Below, in pieces: positions 33,501 to 44,430 of a stretch of DNA of 44,430 nucleotides. The position numbers and the translations under genes are program-made. A model generated the notes under the pieces. It was not told the DNA's origin, searched no databases, and was given only the letters and a program-made list of their open reading frames with translations. Each line of letters opens with the position of its first letter. The stretch's first letter is position 1. Source of the DNA: Basidiobolus ranarum (Eukaryota; Basidiobolomycota; Basidiobolomycetes; Basidiobolales); the NCBI GenBank assembly GCA_040143965.1, contig JASJQH010000030.1:1-44430 (forward strand), given 5' to 3'.

Positions 33501-36500
33501 ATGGCTCAAGCTGTAGTATCAACGACTTCACAAGTCGTGATGTCTTCAGAGATAGTTTCAAGTTCTCCAACGGATGAACTAGTATTCAAGCCACGTCAGT
33601 ACCAGATAGATATATTTCAAGGAGCTTTGAGTAGAAATGTCATTGCCGTTCTTGACACCGGAACTGGGAAAACTTTGATATCAGTGTTAGTAATTCAACA
33701 CATTTTACAAATAGAAAAAGAATTCCATGAAATGACTGGCAAAGTAAGAACTCTATTTTTTGGTTCAATAGTTACTTCTTGAGTAAGTTTGATTTAGAGC
33801 TCTCCTAAAATGTACACCTCTTTTCTACAGAGAAGAATCACTTTTTTCTTAGTGAACCTGGTACCGTTAGTAACTCAACAAGCGCAGGTATTGTCCAATA
33901 ATTTACCTGTCAGAGTAAAGCAATACTGTGGTGAGTTGAAGGTGGATAGCTGGAACATAGAAAAATGGAGACAAGAGTTTCGTGAAGCAGAGGTCATGGT
34001 CATGACGGCACAGATTTTACTGAACATCATGCGACATGGGTTTATTTCCATGAAAGAGGTGATTATTTCCTTTCAATATTGGATGTCAATGCCACCCATC
34101 ACTAATATCCCATTTTTATATGTACTATGTAGATAAATTTGTTAGTGTTTGACGAATGCCATCACGCCAGAAAGAACCATCCGTATAACCTAATAATGCG
34201 AGAGTTCTATGATCGTTCCTTACCTATGGAGCGACCTAAGATATTTGGGATGACCGCCTCACCAAATAGTTCAAAAACTGGAGTGAGCTTCAGTGCAAGG
34301 TACTTATATTTACCGATGTAAAAGACGATTCTTGTATAAGTAACACTGTAATCGATAGTTCTTTGGAGACGAACTTGGCGAGTAAAATAGTCACAGTGGA
34401 TGAAACCCAGATTCAAGATTTCGTAAATCGACCAAAAGAATATTTCATCAAATATAGTCCATCTCCTCAATATACTCATACGCCACTTTATCAATCTTTT
34501 GAAGAGGAATTCCAAAATGTGGATATTCTAAAGAGGGCTTTTAGCGTAGCTGACTTGATACTGCACGAATTAGGTCCATGGTGTTCAGACCACGTTTGGG
34601 AGTATATGTTGGCCATTATTCAAGAAAGTCTTGCCAATCCGCTCTACTTAACGACCCACCCTAATATCGAATTTGAGCAAATGGTAATGAATAGATCGTT
34701 GGATGTTCTCAAGAGTAATCTCTTTCACGCTCCCAAATTATCTTTGGATTGCGTATCTCCCAAGGTACTCAAACTCATTGAGGTACTGCGGTTCTATGAA
34801 AAGGCTCCGACGGGGTTTTGTGGAATCATATTTGTAGAGAAGAGATTTACGGCTTATGCTCTAAAGGTACTGATCAACGGAATTCCGGGCTTTGAGTTTC
34901 TAAAGTTGGATATACTTGTTGGCCATGGAACTACGGAGCGTGGCGATATTCGCATGAAATTCAAAGAACAGAATCGAATTATAGAAAAATTCAAAAGTGG
35001 AGAGCTTAATTTACTTATTGCAACTAGTGTGGCCGAAGAAGGCTTAGACATTCAGCCTTGTAATCTGGTTATAAGGTAATGGCTCAATGTAATATCGATT
35101 TAGTGAGGAATAAGTGCTAACATATACTATTGACATATAATAGATTCGATTTCTTTCACAGTCTTACTGGTTACATTCAATCTCGAGGGCGCGCACGTCA
35201 GAAAAATTCAAAATACGTGATCATGGTAGAGAAAGGGAATGCCAAACAGGGGAGGTTGTACTGTGAAATAAGAAAGGCGGAGGAAGACATGAAGGGTTGG
35301 TGCTTGACTGACGCAAAACTGCGAGCAAAGACTCAGGAGATGAGTATAAGCGAGGAAGAGACTAAACAAACTATATACATTAGCCCTAAAACCGGAGCAA
35401 TTTGTTCTTTAAATTCCTCAGTGGCTTTAGTCCATTCTTTTTGCTCTCTTTTAAACAATGACCCATACTGTGACCCCTTACCAAACTTTGAAATGACAAA
35501 TGAAGGGAGCGGTTTTGTTTGTCGTCTCATCATGCCTAAGAATTCGCCTATTCGAGAAGTGACTGGTGACTTCGTTCCATCAAAGCGCTTGGCGAAGCAA
35601 TCGGCTGCTCTGAAGGCTTGTATACAATTACACGAACTTGGTGCTTTAGATGATCGTTTATTGCCAATAAATCCAAATCAAGATGACGAGGATGAGGATG
35701 ACCCAGACGATGCTCCAGACTCACTTGAGGGAACCTGGAAATCTAGACGAGACTATGCCGCAAAAAGTCCCAATTTTTGGAGCATAGGTGACTCCGAGAC
35801 AAATACGAATAATTTATTGTATATGTCTATTGTAACAATCAACAATTCTGATGCGACTGATGCTAGCACAGGCAATCTTCGGGCTCTTGGCATTATTACG
35901 TGCGGTAAGCCACTTGAAATTCCATCTTTTAACCTTTACGTTAAGGATGTTCCACACACCGTGAAATTCAGCAATGGAGAAGGGCACATAAACCTAGATG
36001 ATGAGCAAATCGGGGAATTGACTAAATATACTTCAACCTTATTTTCACTTCTGTTACGAAAGCAATTGGCACACCCTTCCTCGAATTTCCAGTATTTCAT
36101 AGCACCTTTGAGCCGTAACGATTCTACAAGTATTGATTGGGATGAAGTCCACGCAGGGACTTCAGATAAAACTTTACCGATCGATTATAGCATCGATCGC
36201 GACATCGTTATCGTAGATGAGTTTGAATATCAGAGGCGGTATTTCTTAAAGAACATACATTGGGATCTTTCACCAGAATCCCAAATTTCCCCCAACAGAG
36301 GTATCGTGATCAAAGACTCCAAGTATGCTCATGTTGGTGATTATTACGAGCAAAAGTACAAGAAAACCATCGTCGACTGGAAACAACCGATTCTGGAGGT
36401 AGAAGAAGCACTCAAAACATTGAATTTTCTGATTCCAGTGAGCACAGCATCGCCGAAGATTCGGTTAAGCTCGAATAACTTTATTATTCCAGAATTTTCT

Positions 36501-38029
36501 AGTAAATTGCCCATACCAGCCAGTACATTTCGTTCAGCTATGTATCTTCCTTCTATCCTAACTCGGGTAAATTCCATACTCTTAGTGAAAGAATTAAAGG
36601 AGAAGCTGGATTTAGATGTTGATGATATACTGCTTATGGAAGCGTTTTCTATTCCATCCGCCAGTTTAGACATCAATTATGAACGTCTTGAAACTCTTGG
36701 GGATTCTTTCTTGAAGCTTGGGGTTAGTATCCGAGTGTACCTTGTATATCCGTCGAAGCAAGAAGGCCAATTACACTGTCAAAGAATTAAAAGTATCTCC
36801 AATTGTGCTTTATTCCGTAACGCTGTAAAATTGGAGCTCAATAAGTATGTTACATCGGCTCCTTTCAACCGGAAGCATTGGCTACCTCCGAATTTTGTGA
36901 TAGATAGTGCCTCTGATTTAAAGCGTACCTCTGGCCATACTCTTTCGGATAAAACCATGGCTGATTTAGTAGAAGCTTGCCTAGGAGCTTGCTATCTATC
37001 TAGTGGTGAGGAGTCGGCCCTAGATTGTGCTATCAAGATGATGATACCTTTCCCAGAAATCAAACACTGGAGAGAATTCGCTACATTGAGTAATCTTCCA
37101 CCTCAGATTCGATCAGACGGGGTACAGTCTCAGAATTTCAACTTTGAGGAAATTGAAGACTTATTGGATTACAAGTTCCAAGATCCACGTATTTTGCTAG
37201 AGGCATTCACACATCCCTCTTATCCAAATCCTAGTACACCGTGCTATCAAAGATTGGAGTTCCTTGGAGATGCAGTGTTAGATTTCTTGGTTGTTAGTTA
37301 TATCTACGACAAATATACTCACAGCACCCCAGCTGAAATTACCAATCTTAAGAGTGCATCGGTAAGTAATACCTTTCTCTCGGTTGTCTCTCACTCTCTT
37401 GGATTACATAAGCACTTGGTGCACTTCTCGAGTTTGTTGGATATGAATATCACAGAATTTGTGAACCAGTTAGAGAAGTGTAAAAGCCAGGCCGAAGAGC
37501 AAGGTTCAAACAACCAATACTGGCTACATCTTAATCCTCCCAAAGCAATTGCAGATTTGATTGAGTCTTTATTTGGTGCTATCTTTGTGGATTCCAAATT
37601 CTCATTGCCCCAAGTAAAAAAGACCTTCGATCAGCATATTAAACCGTTCCTTGAGAAGTACATAAGACCAGGAGTGGTTGAAGTGCATCCGGTGGTAAAG
37701 TTAACCATGATGATACAGAAGATGGGGTGTATGGAATTAACTTTAAGGTGAGATTTGCTAATTCACTTGATGAAATCCAAGCATTATATTGAGTCTACTC
37801 TTTGAAATTTAGAAACAGCACAGGAATGAGTGGAGACTCCGAGATTCAAAAATGTGATATTTTCATTCATGACACTTCAATATCTACCGGTAGCGGCGTG
37901 GTGGTTCGATCTGCTAGAAAAGAGGCTGCATCATTAGCAATGGACAAACTCAATACGGATCCCGAATATTTTGAGAAACTTTGTAAATGTCCTAGAAGGA
38001 AGCAATCGGTAGAACCTGAAAGTGACTAA
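33501..38029 (+). CDS. DCL: Dicer-like ribonuclease III
   Basis: Six exons: 33501-33743, 33831-34058, 34133-34299, 34359-35075, 35144-37747, 37813-38029; 4176 nt, 1391 aa, all GT-AG. ATG 33501 was chosen; Met14 is an alternative. Helicase: motif I LDTGTGKT (51-58), DECHH (164-168), TAS (198-200), motif [10 protein letters not shown] (464-471). The Dicer dimerisation domain (DUF283) is at about 532-627. A divergent PAZ/connector region at 800-925 includes [13 protein letters not shown] and YLPSILTRV. RNase IIIa at about 950-1092 has E968, D972, D1059, E1062. RNase IIIb at about 1120-1277 has E1157, D1161, D1256, E1259. A C-terminal dsRNA-binding domain covers about 1300-1391. All eight catalytic acids are present, so the enzyme should cut long dsRNA into small RNAs for RNA silencing. 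Confidence 0.95.
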
Positions 38030-38500
38030 ATATATGTTTTTAGTGATTTTTCAATTTGTATTTTTCTTGTTCATTATATTTACTTGGATTAATCGAATAT
38101 CATGTACAAATGTTTCTCTTTCTATCAACACATACAACACCCTTCCACACATAGGCACTTACACATAGCTTTTCGATAGATTTATAATTTTGACTAAAGG
38201 TGTTACATCCAAAACCATCCATCCATGCTTAGCTAATGTGAACGAGATGAGGGTTAGGGTTGGGGTTAAATGGTATGAAATCTACAGGAGTACTGCTGAT
38301 GCTACTAGAGAAAGATTACATACAATTGAAACGAGGAGGTGTAGTCACACATCGGGAAGAATCTTCAACAAGAGACTGGTGATATTATTAACAAGAGGAC
38401 ATATTGTGTGTAATGTATAACTCTGTATGTATATAGAAAGATTATTATGTGAAGGGGGGAGGAGAGGGGCTTAGTAACATTAGTTATGAGTATATTCACC
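38030..38500. other. Convergent 3' ends of Dicer and lipase genes
   Basis: 471 bp. Contains GGGTTAGGGTTGGGGTT at 38251-38267 (telomere-like) and a G-rich patch at about 38453-38468. No gene. Confidence 0.5.
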
Positions 38501-41206
38501 TTAGCTGTGTCTAGGTATTTCAGTAGGATCGGTGCTCATTTCACCAAGACCACGAACTAGAAGAGCAATTGTATCTTCATAACTACGTGGGGAATGATCC
38601 AATAACATGGATTTAGAAAACATAATTTCTGAAAAACGTTCTTCAACGTTTTCGCAGCGATGCATAGTTACTCTAGTGGCTGGAATAGCACGTTGTGTTG
38701 GTTGTACATCTAGCGTGGCCTTGGTATCCAATAAGTACAAAACACCTGGAGGGTAGAGTTTTTCAGATGACATGTCTGCACGCATGGTTTTAATTAAACT
38801 CCAAAACCAATCTCTATCTGGATCTCCATCAAGGGGGTCCAAGGTGGAGAGCTGATGTTCGTCCATGGTGTTGGTAGATGAACTGAAACTGGAATTCGTT
38901 CGACTAATTTTAGAATAGATACTTTGTCCAGAGTGTATACCCAGGACACTTGAAATAATTCGGTCTGCGATATGTGCCTCTTCATATAAAGACATGGCTA
39001 CATTCTTGAAATCCTTTAACAAGCCAAGACTAAGGCAAGGCACAATATCATAATGATTAACGACACTAGTAACTAATCCTGAGCATTCTTTGGACAAATC
39101 TAGCGAGGCAACACATGGCATACCATATCCAAAGCAATGGATCGAACGTCCAGGCGGCAATCCCGACTCTAGTGAAGTTACGAAGCAATTCTCTTCAATG
39201 GAAGAATGGGATGGAACTTTAACAGACCATAATATTGATAATAAGGCAGCAACTCCACCTCCTAACGAATGCCCACACAATACCAACCCATAATTAGGAT
39301 GATCAATCAAAGCCTGGAGAATGATCTGGTGAACCTCGCTTCTCGCGGATGCTAAAATCCTAGCGCTTTGTAACATTCCAGCATGTGCCAAGTGACGTTT
39401 TCCCCAAACGTGCATCTCTGCATAATCACAGGTAAGATCGGTGAGCACATCAGATAGACCTAATGTACCACGGCAGGTTAAGACAATGGCGTGGATGGAA
39501 TGGTCAACGGCAACATAATGAACCAAATTATGTAGTCGATGAGAGCTTAGTGAGGACATATTGGTAAATGATGAAAGGAGAATGGATTCCAGAGGATGTG
39601 AGGTATGCTTAGCAAAAGCGTAATGATTGGGATGATGTCTAGCATCTTGATGCAAAATATCGTCTAGAACACCGATTCCAAGTATTTTCATAAAATTCTT
39701 TCCATACGATGCGGAGGCATATCGAATGAATCTTGATACGTTTCTAATCAATGGACGTTGTGGGAAATTCTGAACTGCAAATCCGCCAGCACTGTTACTG
39801 TCCGAATGAGTTGATCCGCAACTACACGGATTCGAAAGAATTTGTCGATTAGTTTCAGGGTCGCCTAAGTTGTGAGGGTCTGGTTGATGTTTCAGTGTTT
39901 GATGAGCTAGGGGGGAATTGCTCAAATTGTTGCTCTGTTTGGTTTCTCCATGCATCGTTATGCTTTTACGGTGAGTTACACGACGATTGATGGTTTGGAA
40001 GAGTTTGTAGAAGCCGTTATTTACAGCGGCCGAGTGGCCTCCATTATAAGTCGGATTTTGTTCGTTATTGGGAATAGTGGTGTACTCGCCATTACGATCT
40101 CTATGATTAAACTCTGACTCTTCAGTTCTCGAATGTGAACTGGATTGGGCAAAAATGTTTACTTCATCACTAGAGTGACTAGCAATACTAGGATTGTTAT
40201 AGTCAGTTGGATGGTCCTGCTTCATACTAAGTGTAGAATCATACGTCCAAGAACTGACTGTCGTCTCTTGTGCGATGAAAGAAGTAGAATCCGTAATAAC
40301 TGATTTGCGTTGAAGGCCCTTACTTGGTGATGAGTTAGGCTTATGGTGATCAGAACATCCACGTTTTTGCGTCTTCAAGAGTGCTTGCCCCTCTGTACTC
40401 ACTGTATTTTCATACATTAAGACGAGTCTGACACTACTGGAAGATCGCATATGAGTAACACTTTGCAAACAAGCAAATGCAATCATGGCTTTGGTTATAG
40501 TCCGAAGCACTACGATATTCCCTAGTTTTGCTAAATGAAAATCTTCATCTTCGTAAACTTCTCTCTTGACTAACGCAACAATAGCAGCTAAAGCACGAGA
40601 GGTATCAGTAGAACCAAACAATCCATCAATAATTCGAACCGATTCTTCAGCCGCCTAATAAAAATATCATGTTACTGATAAGTACCATCGAGAGATATAG
40701 CAAGTTTTTAATCACTTACACTAATTCCAGTTTTAACGGTCTTTGAGGTCAACTGGAATCCCGTGTGAATAAATAATTCAGCTAAACTAAAAGTATTATT
40801 TATAAGATAAACTCCCAAAGTAGTATACCTATCAAGGGTCTTGAAATAAGCCTGACTAGAGTGGAGTTAGTGTACGTTCGCACGGAAAATTCCACAAAGA
40901 AATATTCATATACCTAATTGAGTCGCGGATCTCATTCTCTTGGTACATCTTTGATGAGTGAATTGTCTTAGCCGCTGATATGGCAGAGATTAATACTCTT
41001 TTGCTCAAGTCCATAGAAGTAGAAGTACTGTATTTTAACGACTCAAATATAGCCTCAGTTATGATGGAAGCAAGTCTCAAAGAAATACGAGTGGCGGTAG
41101 AGACTGTGGTAATGAAGTTAGCGACTTCAGGATTTAGTAAGGTTGTGGGGGTAAGGGGATTATAGTACGTAGAGGGAAACTGAGTTTCCACCATCTCTTC
41201 GGTCAT
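38501..41206 (-). CDS. Class 3 lipase, sn-1 diacylglycerol-lipase-like
   Basis: Four exons: 41206-40914, 40855-40829 (27 nt), 40786-40720, 40654-38501; 2541 nt, 846 aa, all GT-AG. The N-terminal 200 residues are a conserved helical segment (FIHTGFQLTSKTVKTGISAAEESVRIIDGLFGSTDTSRAL, quoted in parts as FIHTGFQLTSKTV, then SVRIIDGLFGSTDTS) found in fungal DAG-lipase-like proteins. A long Ser/Asn/His-rich insert follows. The alpha/beta-hydrolase core holds VLTCRGTLGLSDVLTDL (oxyanion side), the nucleophile elbow CGHSLGGG with Ser at about residue 592, and VVNHYDIVPCLS with the likely catalytic Asp. A late His (HRCE) may complete the triad. No clear transmembrane helices are seen, unlike animal DAGL-alpha. 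It probably hydrolyses acylglycerols at membranes or lipid droplets. Confidence 0.85.
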
Positions 41207-42010
41207 CTCTTACGAGATCAGTATAATACAAAATTGGAGTGAAATTAGAAGACAAGTGCAATTGAGAGGGCAAGCAAATATACGGGCAAATGTATAGGAA
41301 ACAAAATTCAGTTAGTTACTAGATCAGAAACCAGAAGCTAAGTTTCAGAAAGGCTCTAACAAATAGGAGTGAATGCACCTATATTAACTTGCAACGGTGG
41401 ATGAGTGAACAAAGTTTCTTTTATGGAAATATAAATCTAACTTAGATGAACTTGCTCCAATAGTAATTTGACTTCACAAGAATAACATAAGGCATGTGAT
41501 AGATTCCTGCCAACCTCAACCAATCATTGGGATGTAATAACTTCTCCGGTTGAATTAGATTGGTACAGGAGATTGCACCATTCTACATGCTCGTTAATAA
41601 ACCAACGGAGCTTAGCTTGCAACTATTGAATAAACTATTGAATGCTGAAGTTGATGTGAGTAGGTGGCTGGTGGCTGATGACCAGTGACTCAGAATTCAA
41701 TATTTCTAGTCAACTTTTACATGTGAAATGGCCATCACGAAGAGTATGACGAATAGCAGTATAACTAGTATTACTCAGCTTCAAGGTAGCATCCGTCTCA
41801 GTATCAACAAGAATGATATATGAATCATGTATGCTATTACCCCTTTACCCCCTTTTTCTTATCGTAAGGGGTTTTCATACTAGGTGAAGGATCCGCTTGA
41901 AGATCTTAGCTTCCTTTCACCGGTTGAGACTGTCTTATTGGTATCACGTATTTCAACTGGTGATTCCCTTCCAACAATGAATTTTAATCAATTGTCTGAT
42001 AGGCAATCAT

Positions 42011-42152
42011 TCATTGAAATTTACTCTTACTAGATATTGAAACTTACTATTACTAGATATTGAAATTTACTCTTACTAGATATTGAAACTTACTATTACT
42101 AGATACTAAAATTTACTCTTACTAGATATTGAATTTCACTATTGCTAGATAT
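42011..42152. repeat. 23-bp tandem array with alternating A/B monomers
   Basis: Five full monomers begin at 42028, 42051, 42074, 42097 and 42120, flanked by partial copies on both sides. All share TACTAGATAYTNAA. Odd ones end in ACTTACTAT or TTTCACTAT, even ones in ATTTACTCT, so the array is a 46-bp higher-order repeat. Confidence 0.92.
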
Positions 42153-42992
42153 CTCTGGCCAATAATAGTTAGCAATATTGTCTTTAGTTGAATAGTACTA
42201 CTATGATATATTGCATCAGTGGTAAGTACTAAGGCAGCAAAGTGCAGTGTATTAGAACTTGATTTGTCACATAACTAGATGTGAATCTCAAAATAGTAAT
42301 ATCAGCAACAGTGCTAATGCAATATCATTGGTTGAAGAAAAGAAATATTGAATCACATGTTTAACAAAAATAGCCTTGGCAGTGACATCTTAACAATCTT
42401 TGCATCCTCTGAAAGCTCTATGATAATTGATGACTTCAACAATCAAAACATGATTGTATATGGTCAATGATGAGGTTGCTGTAATTGACTGTGTAAATAT
42501 GGCCTCAATAAGAACCAGATGTAGCTGGTATCACAATGGAGTGCAGGTAAGCAAATATTAAGTAATGAGTAGTCATATAGTATTGAATCATTATTCATCT
42601 TGGGAAAATTTAGGGTTCCAGAGGATGTTATATGAGATCTAGTTGTGGCTAACTTGGGTGATAAATATTTGTTGAAATAAACCATTTGTACTTTTTGGTG
42701 GAGATTGAGAAAACTAATAATGTGATTGGGCTCACAAACTCAGTGAAAGCCAAATATTCTATTCTGGCTTCAAATAAAATGACTTTGAAATTCCACCATT
42801 ACTAATTGTTTGACATTTAACACATAGAGTAACTATGATTTTCAATTCTCTGCAAAGTCATATTCACTACAGCAATTTGCCTAGCTTGTATGTAATATGA
42901 TGGATGGTCAGCCATATTATGATAGAGATAATTATTGAAGTATTTGGAGAGCTTGCATGAAGTGGCTTGGAGAACTAGAAGAATTTGTTGAA

Positions 42993-43310
42993 ATTAGCAT
43001 TTCCTAAACACCTATATACTAATATATAGCTTGATACTTAGTTATCCTATATTGCACCATGATACTGTTAAGGTACTTTGGGAGCCTGTTTGAAGTTATT
43101 AGGAGAATTACAGAAATTAGTGGTTTTCACTTGTTGATTAATTCAGTCAAAGGTTGACTTTTATAGCTTGTCAAGTTGCAAGCACATTAACATATAGAGT
43201 GTGTTAATAAAAGTCCCAGGAACATGTATGCTAAATTTGGGGCTATAGCAATTAGCATTGCCTAAACACCTATATAGTCATATATAGCTTAGTACTTAGT
43301 TATCTTATAG
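42993..43310. repeat. Direct repeat pair, about 60 bp
   Basis: ATTAGCATTTCCTAAACACC at 42993 and ATTAGCATTGCCTAAACACC at 43251 begin two copies that run for about 60 bp each (through CTTAGTTATC) with a few differences. The upstream flank of the first copy also resembles part of the inverted-repeat arm, so these are pieces of one larger repeat family. Confidence 0.8.
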
Positions 43311-43590
43311 TTCATCAAGATATTCATTATTTTTCAATTGGAATTTACTTAGAATATTTCTACCTACTTGGAAGTTCTCAGATATATAGATGTTTCAAAC
43401 TTGTACTAGAAGCTCCAAACTTTGCACATATACTGCTGGGACCTTCCTTAACACACTCTACATATTAGTTTGTTTGCATATTGACAAAACTATAAATGTC
43501 AACTTTCTACTCAATAAATCAATAAGTGAAAACCACCATTTCCTCTAACTCTCCAAACACTTCCAGCAGGCTCTCAAATACTTTAACAGG
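43063..43590. repeat. Large inverted repeat, arms of about 180 bp
   Basis: Arm 1 (43063-43245) and the reverse complement of arm 2 (43406-43590) align over about 180 bp by eye with roughly three quarters of bases equal. Shared landmarks in order are CTGTTAA, GAGCCTG, GTGGTTTTCACTTRTTGATT, GTTGACWTTTATAG, AGAGTGTGTTAA and GTCCCAG. The spacer is about 160 bp. A transcript through it would fold into a long imperfect hairpin. Confidence 0.8.
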
Positions 43591-43630
43591 TTATGAGCCC
43601 CAAGCTTGCACTCTCTGTAATGTCTACTTC

Positions 43631-43947
43631 TGTTGGAAGATCTTGACATAATGGGGGCAGACTTTGAGTATTAGAAGCAACTTATGATAGTGTGTCTTAG
43701 TTAGTTTATGCTTAAGAGTATATGGTGACTTATATAGTAGAAAAGTAAATCAATTGTTTGAGATATTCAGGAGTTTGTGTAGTAAGATATAATAGATAAG
43801 TGGGGGTAATAAGACATACTTGTTATATAGATATAGAGATATTCCTATTTAGAATATAGGGGCTATAAATATGTTGCTTTCTGTTTCTGACATATGTATC
43901 ATAACTAAAGTTAACTATGATTTTGAATAAAGATTAATTATCCAACA
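43631..43947 (+). mobile_element. Copia-type LTR, 317 bp, probably a solo LTR
   Basis: The element starts TGTTGGA and ends TCCAACA, a perfect 7-bp terminal inverted repeat of the TG...CA type normal for Ty1/copia LTRs. Inside are TATAAATA at 43864-43871 and AATAAA at 43926-43931, in the order expected for a plus-strand LTR promoter and polyadenylation signal. The flanking 5-mers ACTTC (43626-43630) and CCTTC (43948-43952) match at 4 of 5 positions, as an aged target-site duplication would. No tRNA primer-binding site follows, so it is best read as solo. Confidence 0.7.
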
Positions 43948-43954
43948 CCTTCCC

Positions 43955-44131
43955 TTAATTCTTATTCAGCATTGTGCATGCTCTCTCTACCAAAGTCCTA
44001 TTCATCCTTTCTGCAACTCCATTTTGTTCTGCACTATATGGAATAGTAAATTGCTGCTGAATTCCCTTTTCTTGACAAAAGTGTTGAAGTTTATTGTCTT
44101 TATCATATATGTTATCCCTATCTTTATACAC
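43955..44131 (-). pseudogene. Ty1/copia retrotransposon integrase remnant
   Basis: A 58-codon open frame on the minus strand contains the copia integrase hallmark IPYSAEQNGVAERMNRTLVE followed by RACTML. The Glu in GVAER corresponds to the third catalytic acid of the DDE triad. A Cys/Lys-rich stretch upstream (HFCQEKGI) also matches copia integrases, which normally carry FxxxxGI here. The frame ends at TAA 43957-43955, only 8 bp from the LTR, where reverse transcriptase should follow, and is disrupted upstream, so this is a dead fragment. Confidence 0.85.
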
Positions 44132-44430
44132 CTAACTATTTCATATGTCACATCTAAGTTAGTTAGCATTACTTAGTCAAATATCACTTAGCTGAAAATT
44201 GGAATATATATTATATATATATGTGAATAATGTGAGAATTAGCAATTTCATTTTGGAAATTTCAAACTCATCCAAATTGCCTCAAAGATAGCTCATTTTA
44301 CTCCCACAGATGTTCTGAACACAACCCCAGTATTAGTTTTCTGTATTTCCTCCAAAAAGTATAAATGCTTTATTTCTGGACAATAAACAATTATCTCACA
44401 AAGCTATTCACATCTCCACTTTTCTAAAGT

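Larger units (their letters stand above)
41207..44430. other. 3.2-kb AT-rich, repeat-filled region without host genes
   Basis: No intact ORF of note. Base composition is clearly more AT-rich than the gene-bearing part. It holds, from left to right, a 23-bp tandem array, a repeat unit in direct and inverted copies, a 317-bp LTR and a copia integrase fragment. This looks like transposon-derived, possibly heterochromatic DNA. Confidence 0.7.

Noticed and set aside
40619-40621. TTG as the start of the lipase frame
   Set aside because: Three upstream exons that splice in phase give a conserved N-terminus and a true ATG at 41206.
1-44430. CRISPR arrays, bacterial operons, riboswitches or a secondary-metabolite cluster
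   Set aside because: Spliced eukaryotic genes throughout; the tandem arrays have no spacers, and no biosynthetic core enzymes are present.

Overview
The window is nuclear DNA of a fungus, most likely an early-diverging (zygomycete-grade) lineage. Genes are close together and mostly split by short introns of about 30-110 nt. The set includes fungal Dicer, Dnmt2, Elongator Elp4, a CORVET subunit, Cdc25, a Munc13-like protein and eIF3i. Two introns have the AT-AC ends and branch-site sequences of U12-type introns, which most Ascomycota and Basidiomycota have lost. I cannot name the species.

Layout. 1-109: 3' end of ubiquitin-eL40 (+). 545-1738: DEDDy 3'-5' exonuclease (+). 2065-6375: 20-exon Vps3/TGFBRAP1-like CORVET subunit (-), with one AT-AC intron. 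6.4-8.9 kb: gene-poor. 8906-10567: disordered Ser-rich protein with an EB1-type SxIP motif (+). 11770-12297: NHP2 (+). 12676-14005: snurportin-1 (+). 14575-18580: Munc13/C2 protein (+). 19420-20397: eIF3i (+). 21046-21411: small PY-motif protein (+). 22779-23804: compact Cdc25 (+). 23.8-25.3 kb: gene-poor, with a 53-bp tandem duplication and a GC-rich island. 25342-27543: PPR protein (-). 27911-29374: ELP4 (-). 29627-31208: DNMT2 (+). 31385-31896: eS24 (-). 32343-33194: prefoldin subunit 5 (-), with the second AT-AC intron. 33501-38029: Dicer (+). 38501-41206: class 3 / DAG-lipase-like protein (-). 41.2-44.4 kb: AT-rich and repetitive, with a 23-bp tandem array, a roughly 180-bp inverted repeat, a 317-bp LTR and a Ty1/copia integrase remnant.

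Functional groupings. Several genes serve RNA metabolism and translation: eL40, eS24, eIF3i, NHP2 (H/ACA snoRNP), snurportin (snRNP import), Dicer, and the head-to-head ELP4/DNMT2 pair, both of which modify tRNA anticodon loops. A second set serves membrane traffic: Vps3, the Munc13-like protein, the lipase and the PY protein. Exon models were spliced by eye; reading phase closes in every multi-exon model. The strongest unusual signal is the pair of AT-AC introns, 2 of about 63 introns modelled.
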